64,000 nucleotides of DNA from an uncultured Paenibacillaceae bacterium. Its GTDB lineage: Bacteria > Bacillota > Bacilli > Aneurinibacillales > Aneurinibacillaceae. The stretch spans positions 41,082 through 105,081 of the forward strand of contig CAMLDI010000010.1 of the NCBI GenBank assembly GCA_946478845.1, read 5' to 3'. The position numbers and the translations under genes were made by a program. Of this stretch, positions 59,077-64,000 are shown in pieces (position 1 is the stretch's first letter; each line of letters opens with the position of its first letter). Under the pieces are notes generated by a model, which made no database searches, was not told the origin of the DNA, and saw only the letters and a program-made list of their open reading frames with translations.

Positions 59077-60414
59077 TTGGCAAAGATAGTGCTAAGAAAA
59101 AACAATGGGAAAATTAGACTCATGCAAAAAATGATACATAAAGATTTCTGGATGAAAGTATTGCTCGTTGCTTGTGTTTTGGGAATGGCAGTCAGTTATA
59201 AAAAAATATTCTTTTTTCATCTTACTGCTGTTTTTATTGGCATTGTTTTGTTTGTCCCTTATTTTAGAAAAAAATCCGAATTTCATTTTTTGAAGCAACC
59301 AACCCGACTTCACTGGTTTCCTATGGCCATGTTTTTATGGTATTTGGTGATGACCCTCTTCTCCCAGCATGTTTACCATTCTCTTAAGTATGTTTTTTAT
59401 GTAGCCAATGGAGCGGCTATTGTTTATTTACTGGTTTACTATACAGAGACTCTTGCATTACAAAAAAAAGTTTTTTTAACTCTTGCCGGGATTTTTTCTC
59501 TGGAAATTGCGGTTTCCCTATTGGAGATCTATACTTCTTTCCGGATGCCTCTCTCTCCATATTCGTCCGTACTTTCTTACTTTGGGAGACAGTATATCAC
59601 CTATGAAGATCGGCATGTTTTAGAATATCTTCCTACAGGTTTTCACTGGAATCCGAATGATCTGACAGTTGCTGTTTTATTGACACTGCCTTTTTTCTTA
59701 TTAGCCAAAAAAATTATCGTTAAATTCGTTGGCTCCATTAGTGTTTTATTAATCATATTGGCGGCTGATTCCAGGGGTTGCTTCATCATTTTTTTTCTCT
59801 TGCTTGTCCTGTATATTATTATGTATCAAAGGAATCTTATAAAAATTATTTTACCTGTCTTTATTTTGTCTTTGGCAATTATCCCCTTTTATATTGAGGA
59901 CATTAAAGAGAGTACAGTTTATAAAAAAGGGGTTTACAGTACCGAAAGTCTTAAAGCATATATCACCCGGGAAGAAGGTAATCTAGATTCCATTGGTTTG
60001 CGGCAGCGATTGATGGGGGATGGCCTGCAATGGATACATCAATCCAGGGGAGTAGGCATAGGACCAGGGGAAAATATGTATATTCACAAACAATCGATTC
60101 GCCAGGATTATTATGCCATGCATAATTATTGGTTGGAATTATGTGTAGATGGAGGCGTAGTTTTTGGCCTTTTCTTTATGTTTTGGTACTGGTATATGGC
60201 TTATAAATTACAGCGAGTGGGCCGGGAAGCCCAGGTTAAGGAACCTCAACTTGCTTATTATGCCAGGGCAACATTTTTGTCTTTTGTTGGGTTTTATTTC
60301 TCGGTAATCAGTTTAAGCAGTGCCAGTTACTTTTTGCCCATGTGGCTTATGTTCGGTTTTGCCATAATTACAATTCACAATGGAATACGCATAGAAAAAA
60401 AGGTAAACATTTAA
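59077..60414 (+). CDS. O-antigen ligase/polymerase-like membrane protein
   Basis: Up to 445 residues, about 11-12 helices. The large external loop near 290-330 and the Wzy/WaaL-type segment LRQRLMGDGLQWIHQSRGVG, with GPGENMYIH and AMHNYWLELCVDGG after it, match the O-antigen ligase family. It should polymerise or attach a surface polysaccharide. The start is uncertain: TTG 59077 and ATG 59122 both lack a strong ribosome site. No glycosyltransferase genes adjoin. Confidence 0.82.
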   Translation: MAKIVLRKNNGKIRLMQKMIHKDFWMKVLLVACVLGMAVSYKKIFFFHLTAVFIGIVLFVPYFRKKSEFHFLKQPTRLHWFPMAMFLWYLVMTLFSQHVYHSLKYVFYVANGAAIVYLLVYYTETLALQKKVFLTLAGIFSLEIAVSLLEIYTSFRMPLSPYSSVLSYFGRQYITYEDRHVLEYLPTGFHWNPNDLTVAVLLTLPFFLLAKKIIVKFVGSISVLLIILAADSRGCFIIFFLLLVLYIIMYQRNLIKIILPVFILSLAIIPFYIEDIKESTVYKKGVYSTESLKAYITREEGNLDSIGLRQRLMGDGLQWIHQSRGVGIGPGENMYIHKQSIRQDYYAMHNYWLELCVDGGVVFGLFFMFWYWYMAYKLQRVGREAQVKEPQLAYYARATFLSFVGFYFSVISLSSASYFLPMWLMFGFAIITIHNGIRIEKKVNI

Positions 60415-60444
60415 TTGCTGGAATTATTGTTCACTTAAGATGAA

Positions 60445-60482
60445 ATGCTGGTCAAGAATTGCCTTTGACCAGCATTATTTTA
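60445..60482 (+). terminator. Terminator after the O-antigen-ligase-like gene
   Basis: 10-bp stem ATGCTGGTCA/TGACCAGCAT and T-rich tail. Confidence 0.88.
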
Positions 60483-60595
60483 TATTGTTAGGAAATTGCC
60501 ATAATTTAATCATAGGGAAAATAACTTATAAGTAGAAATAGACAGAAAAGGTGATTTTTGTTTTTTAACTTCGAAGGATTAAGTAGGGGGTAATT

Positions 60596-60832
60596 ATGGA
60601 GAGGAAATTAGTGAAAGGTGCAATATATACTTTTATTACTTCATTTTCTTTATTTTTGGCTTTTTTAGATCAAACTCCAACCGTAAAAACTGCTGAAGGA
60701 TTTTATACTTCTATACATATAGAATTAGGCGATTTCTTTTTAATGATAATAAAATACTCAATTAGGGTTACATTTGTTGTGGTTATTCTTTTATTTTTAA
60801 TTGAGATTATTAAGAAAAGAAAGAATGCATAG
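60596..60832 (+). CDS. Small two-helix membrane protein
   Basis: 78 residues, helices at about 9-24 and 49-72, basic C-terminus IIKKRKNA. AGTAGGGGG lies upstream of ATG 60596. No family recognised. It is followed 60 bp later by another small membrane protein, so the two may be co-transcribed. Confidence 0.65.
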   Translation: MERKLVKGAIYTFITSFSLFLAFLDQTPTVKTAEGFYTSIHIELGDFFLMIIKYSIRVTFVVVILLFLIEIIKKRKNA

Positions 60833-60892
60833 TACATATTGAAGGACTTTTATTTATTAGACAAAGTTATTATTAAGAAAAGAGGGGTATCA

Positions 60893-61177
60893 ATGACTTT
60901 TTTATTTTGGCCTTTCATGATTACTTCATTAATATTGGCATGTTTATCAATTGCTTTAAAGAAGTCAATATTTCTTGTAATATCCTCGATACTAATAATT
61001 CCGATGTCACTATATCTTGTTGCAACCCCTCGTTTTGGTTTATGGGGTTTATTATTTCCATTATTATTTGTGGGTGCTGCAATATCCCTTAAAAAGATAA
61101 GATGGTTATCTATTGTGTTGGTCATACCGAATTTTATATTAATTGGATGGCTAGGATTTGTTGTTTTAAATCAATAA
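60893..61177 (+). CDS. Small three- or four-helix membrane protein
   Basis: 94 residues, almost entirely hydrophobic (WPFMITSLILACLSIAL, FLVISSILIIPMSLYLV, LLFPLLFVGAAISL, IVLVIPNFILIGWLGFVVL). AGAGGGG lies upstream of ATG 60893; TTG 60839 is a longer alternative. No function apparent. Confidence 0.65.
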   Translation: MTFLFWPFMITSLILACLSIALKKSIFLVISSILIIPMSLYLVATPRFGLWGLLFPLLFVGAAISLKKIRWLSIVLVIPNFILIGWLGFVVLNQ

Positions 61178-61196
61178 GTTATCTTCCTCTCAGAAA

Positions 61197-61291
61197 TGAG
61201 GACAACCGCTACCCTGGAGCTAAAGGCCAGGGGCGATAAGCATGCCAGAAACCTGCTAATTAAGCATAACCTATCCTCGTCGCCCATATAG
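61197..61291. other. Possible IS200/IS605-type end sequence
   Basis: A hairpin CCCTGG-N9-CCAGGG (61212-61232) lies in a stretch whose composition and wording (GCTACCCTGG, GGGGCGATAAGCATGCC) differ from the neighbourhood and recall the right ends of IS200/IS605 elements, from memory. No tnpA or tnpB is present. The 61178-61537 gap holds no gene. Confidence 0.25.
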
Positions 61292-61394
61292 TAAAGACAT
61301 TGTAAACAGAACCCGATGTCAAAAGAGTGTAGGAATAATCGTGATTTCTGGGACTTTTAAGTTAATGCGAAGGGGTAGAGTAGGGGAGAAAGTG
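61292..61394 (+). repeat. 103-bp dispersed repeat, copy 1
   Basis: Same length and about 80 percent or more identical by eye to 63846-63948, including TAAAGACATTGT, CCCGATGTCAAAA, AGTGTAGGAAT and ATCGTGATTT. No open frame. Possibly the end of an insertion sequence. Confidence 0.85.
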
Positions 61395-61537
61395 ATTGTG
61401 GGCAAGGGAAGTGTGGGGTTTTACTCGGATAGTGGACAAATTTAAAAGCATAAATAAAATGATTAATTATTGCAAGTCTTCTTGGATTAGGATAACCCAT
61501 AAGGTAAAATATAGGTATATTAGAGGAGGTGGTTTGG

Positions 61538-61804
61538 ATGCGTTGGGAAGAGGTTCGTGAAATTTATCCAAATCAATTTGTTTTACTCCAGTCTTTGAAA
61601 TCATACGTGGAAGCTGATAAAAAATATGTAGAAGAAGTGGCTATTGTTCGTCCCCTTGAAGATGAACAGGAGGCAACAAGAGAGCTTTTAAAGGCAAAAG
61701 GAAGTCGCTTTGTTTATCATACTTCTAAACCTTCTATTGTAATGGAAATTATTCGTAAACCAAACATTAGAGGGAAGGCGAATAATGAAAATGGAATACA
61801 TTGA
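61538..61804 (+). CDS. Hypothetical protein upstream of retropepsin-like gene
   Basis: 88 residues from ATG 61538, which has a perfect AGGAGGT 7 nt upstream. Soluble, charged (MRWEEVREIYPNQFVLLQSL, EVAIVRPLEDEQEATRELL). No domain recognised. Overlaps the retropepsin-like gene by 20 bp, so the two are made together; such pairs occur in Bacilli. Confidence 0.75.
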   Translation: MRWEEVREIYPNQFVLLQSLKSYVEADKKYVEEVAIVRPLEDEQEATRELLKAKGSRFVYHTSKPSIVMEIIRKPNIRGKANNENGIH

Positions 61805-62171
61805 TGGGTTATTACATTCTTCTATAACTATTAATTATAAGGGAAAACAGAAAAATATTAATCATGTTATAGTTGATACAGGTGCTGCTAGAACAATTAT
61901 TTCCGCAGATGAAGTTTTTGATCTTGGAGTTTTTGCAACAGCTAACGATGAGATTAATGTCATGTACGGAATTGGTGGTGAGGACTATTCTTTTCGAAAA
62001 ATAGTGGATGAAATTCAATTTGCATCCTTTAAGTCTCAGGAATTTCCTATAGATTTTGGTGAATTAGATGAGGGATTTGGCATCAATGGCATAATAGGTC
62101 TAGATATATTATTATCTGGTAAATTTATTATTGATTTGGATAGTATGGTTATTCATTCAACGAAAAGATAG
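61785..62171 (+). CDS. Retropepsin-like aspartic protease
   Basis: 128 residues with a single aspartic protease half: VIVDTGAARTII with Asp31 in the DTG motif, and the hydrophobic-glycine IIGLDILL near 105. It would act as a homodimer like retroviral proteases. No signal peptide. Coupled to the 61538 gene, whose product may be its substrate or partner. It overlaps the convergent gene end by 15 bp. Confidence 0.82.
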   Translation: MKMEYIDGLLHSSITINYKGKQKNINHVIVDTGAARTIISADEVFDLGVFATANDEINVMYGIGGEDYSFRKIVDEIQFASFKSQEFPIDFGELDEGFGINGIIGLDILLSGKFIIDLDSMVIHSTKR

Positions 62172-62531
62172 ATTGTGAGGTAAATATCTTGGTCTAACTC
62201 GAATCCATTCAACTGAATAAAACGGAAATAGCCCCTCCCAATCACCCCAATACCACATATCATTTTCAAAAGTAGCAGGTATGGGCGTATCTTCCAACAC
62301 ATACTTAACTTGAAATGGTGGAGGAAAGGGTAAAGTATTTAAAACTCCACTTTGTAACTTTTCCCATTTAGTATTATTCATAATTGAACACAACTGTTTT
62401 TCCGATACAACATCGAGTACTTTTTCTTCAATAAGTCCATAAAAACTCCTTTTACTTATCTTTGTTGAAAGTTCTTGTTCAACTCTTGCCCTCTTTAGTT
62501 GAATTAGAGAATCCACAAAACTTTGAACCAT
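62157..62531 (-). CDS. Hypothetical protein, DUF6678-like
   Basis: 124 residues. NNTKWEKLQSGVLNTLPFPP, PFQVKYVLED and the Trp-rich WYWGDWEGLFPFYSVEWIRV suggest the DUF6678 group, from memory. Such proteins are found among immunity-type genes. Soluble, no signal. Convergent with the retropepsin-like gene. Confidence 0.6.
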   Translation of the reverse strand: MVQSFVDSLIQLKRARVEQELSTKISKRSFYGLIEEKVLDVVSEKQLCSIMNNTKWEKLQSGVLNTLPFPPPFQVKYVLEDTPIPATFENDMWYWGDWEGLFPFYSVEWIRVRPRYLPHNLSFR

Positions 62532-62613
62532 TCTAAATAATTAAATTGATTTGAATATATCTACATTATAACATCAGATTAATAAATCAATTATTTAAAA
62601 ATGGGGTAAAACA

Positions 62614-62988
62614 ATGGATAATTTAAAGTTGTTTTCTAATTGGTTAAATCAGGTCCTAGAGCAAGACATCCCAAAAGGAATAAAAGCATCCAATTTTAAT
62701 TTATACGAGGGTGAGGAAGAGACCTACGATATACAATTAATTGGTTCAGATGAATTTGATGAAGATGATTCAGATTGGGCTTGCACAGACTATTTTACTT
62801 CTGGAGAAGATATTTGCTACATAAAAAGAACAGAGGAAATTGAGGATTGGGAACAAGGCCTAAACTACATTATGATGTTAGTAAAACGTTATCTTGAAGA
62901 AGGAGAAAAAGCTAACATCCTTAAAAGAGCAAATGCAATAGGAATTGGCTTTGTAGATGGGGATATAGACATTTTATACCGTTCTTAA
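62614..62988 (+). CDS. Acidic hypothetical protein, immunity-like
   Basis: 124 residues, strongly acidic (EEETYDIQLIGSDEFDEDDS). SDWACTDYFTSGEDICYIK and NYIMMLVKRYLEEGEKANIL suggest a small SUKH- or Imm-like protein, but no family is certain. Monocistronic; terminator follows. Confidence 0.6.
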   Translation: MDNLKLFSNWLNQVLEQDIPKGIKASNFNLYEGEEETYDIQLIGSDEFDEDDSDWACTDYFTSGEDICYIKRTEEIEDWEQGLNYIMMLVKRYLEEGEKANILKRANAIGIGFVDGDIDILYRS

Positions 62989-63011
62989 TGAAGTAATCAT
63001 TATTATTGACC

Positions 63012-63055
63012 TTAAAGCCTTCAATGATTTTTTATCGTTGTAAGGCTTTGCTTTT
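63012..63055 (+). terminator. Terminator after the 62614-62988 gene
   Basis: AAAGCCTT/AAGGCTTT with an imperfect inner stem, followed by GCTTTT. Confidence 0.7.
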
Positions 63056-63093
63056 CCTAACGCCCCCCCATTAGTTCAATAAAATGTAACCAA

Positions 63094-63604
63094 TTATATT
63101 TTCTTCAAGGAGAATAACATTTCTAAAGTATCTGAGAATATGTCCTGTTGTCGTTCTATTTCGTCCAGTTCTTTCTTTATCTTTAAAATACAATTTAGTA
63201 AAACTTCATCGGTAATCTCTGAATTAATATTTTCTTTAATAAGTTCATATGATTCCATTTGGACTTCGTAATTTCCTGTTATCAGATGGTAAATCAGTGT
63301 TTCAAGGTAATCTGAACAATCAAAAGGCTTTAATGCATATAACAAAGTACCTCTATTCCCCAATGTTTTGGGGTCATTTATTATATCTATTAGTGGTTTT
63401 ACTACTTCCTCATTTCCAATATCGCTAAGGGTGATGGCAATTGAATTTCTTAACCTACTATTATTTGTGCTCATTAGATATTCAATGAGAAGGGGAATGG
63501 CATTTTCGTGTTTATTTTTCCCAACTTCCTCTAATTTACTTTCTACTTCCTACTTCCTCTACATTTGCGCTTTCTATTGCTTTTCTTAAGATTTCTAAGT
63601 CCAT
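63094..63604 (-). pseudogene. HEAT-repeat protein gene broken by a 7-bp tandem duplication
   Basis: The intact 3' part (63474-63094) encodes HEAT-like helices (NSIAITLSDIGNEEVVKPLI, LLYALKPFDCSDYLETLIY). Upstream, ATG 63604 starts MDLEILRKAIESANVEEV but meets a stop because TACTTCC is duplicated at 63544-63557. Removing one copy restores a single frame through EVESKLEEVGKNKHENAIPL into the HEAT part, about 165 residues. Probably an immunity-like or scaffold protein. 63605-63845 holds nothing recognisable. Confidence 0.75.
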
Positions 63605-63845
63605 TTTTCCAAATCACTTCATCTGAATCATTATTATTATTAACTTTAACAAATCGTTCGAACTTCCTTCTTCAACTAAACTCTGTTACTTAAAAAAGGC
63701 TAGCACCAGTCAAACTTTTTTTAAAACCTACTATAAATTCTAAAAATTATGGTTGGCAGGAGAATAAGTGGATTTAAATTCTTGAATAATTTGAGCTATA
63801 TGATAATGGGAATCTAGAACTAACCTCTCAAATCTTTCACTTCCT

Positions 63846-63948
63846 AAAGACATTGTGAACAGTTCCCGATGTCAAAAAAGTGTAGGAATGATCGTGATTT
63901 TAGGGAGTTTTAAGTTGCAGCGTAAGAGTAAAGCTGGGGAGAAAGTGT
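63846..63948 (+). repeat. 103-bp dispersed repeat, copy 2
   Basis: Partner of 61292-61394. Followed by a second GATGTCAAGACAG close to its own GATGTCAAAA, as if repeated motifs lie at an element's end. The window ends 52 bp later. Confidence 0.85.
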
Positions 63949-64000
63949 ATGGTGCTACACGATGTCAAGACAGTTTTTTTAAATTTTTAAGGTGTGTGAA

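Overview
The window comes from a low-GC, spore-forming member of the Bacillota, most likely Bacillales. The evidence is strong AGGAGG-type ribosome sites, frequent GTG and TTG starts, a Spo0M homologue, a YtrA-type GntR/ABC operon, a class D sortase and a folD gene behind a ZTP-type riboswitch. I cannot name the species. No rRNA, tRNA or CRISPR array was seen. The window is chromosomal in character, with several mobile-element scars.

Layout. 1-2.6 kb: a truncated AraC regulator and an ECF sigma/anti-sigma/membrane-protein operon (minus). 2.8-9.6 kb: a complete tight-adherence (Tad/Flp) type secretion operon (plus) with CpaB, TadZ, CpaF, TadB, TadC, two TadE/G-like proteins and a prepilin peptidase, but no recognisable short Flp pilin. 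Directly behind it, 9.6-14.6 kb, lies a polymorphic-toxin locus: a full-length secreted toxin with LPNPS repeats and its immunity gene, an orphan toxin cassette sharing a ~415-bp nearly identical core plus its own immunity gene, an intact IS3-family element, an istB fragment and the remnant of a third cassette. 14.7-17.3 kb: two heme-type membrane proteins and a secreted beta-propeller. 17.3-22.6 kb: a branched-chain-amino-acid-type ABC importer with an enoyl-CoA hydratase (minus). 22.8-24.3 kb: small membrane protein, nitrilase-family amidase and thiamine-binding-like protein. 24.3-27.2 kb: MarR-controlled EmrA/EmrB-type efflux. 27.5-30.6 kb: GntR-controlled ABC exporter. 30.7-31.4 kb: Doc/AbrB-type toxin-antitoxin pair. 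31.5-41.3 kb: M50-like protease, transporters, MarR, Spo0M, EcsC, a YthPQ-like ABC exporter, and a class D sortase with its repeat-rich substrate.

41.7-48.1 kb is a coherent sulfur module: TusA, an SQR-like flavoprotein, DUF1641, TauE/SafE, TusA-rhodanese, rhodanese-metallo-beta-lactamase, and a NarL-type two-component pair whose sensor carries a cysteine cluster. A hairpin containing an anti-Shine-Dalgarno-like arm covers the sensor's ribosome site. A second SQR-like flavoprotein sits at 50-51 kb. From 48 to 64 kb the region becomes patchier: IS fragments, GNAT and methyltransferase genes, a frameshifted YVTN propeller with a coupled micro-ORF, a membrane-anchored nuclease-like protein, a UvrA-like ATPase with a MerR regulator, a Uma2 nuclease-like protein, the riboswitch-folD-fchA operon, an O-antigen-ligase-type protein, and a run of small immunity-like or hypothetical genes ending in a HEAT-repeat gene broken by a 7-bp duplication.

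The strongest candidate for an undescribed system is the physical coupling of a pilin-less Tad secretion operon to a Sec-signal, repeat-bearing polymorphic toxin with exchangeable C-terminal cassettes (2.8-14.6 kb).
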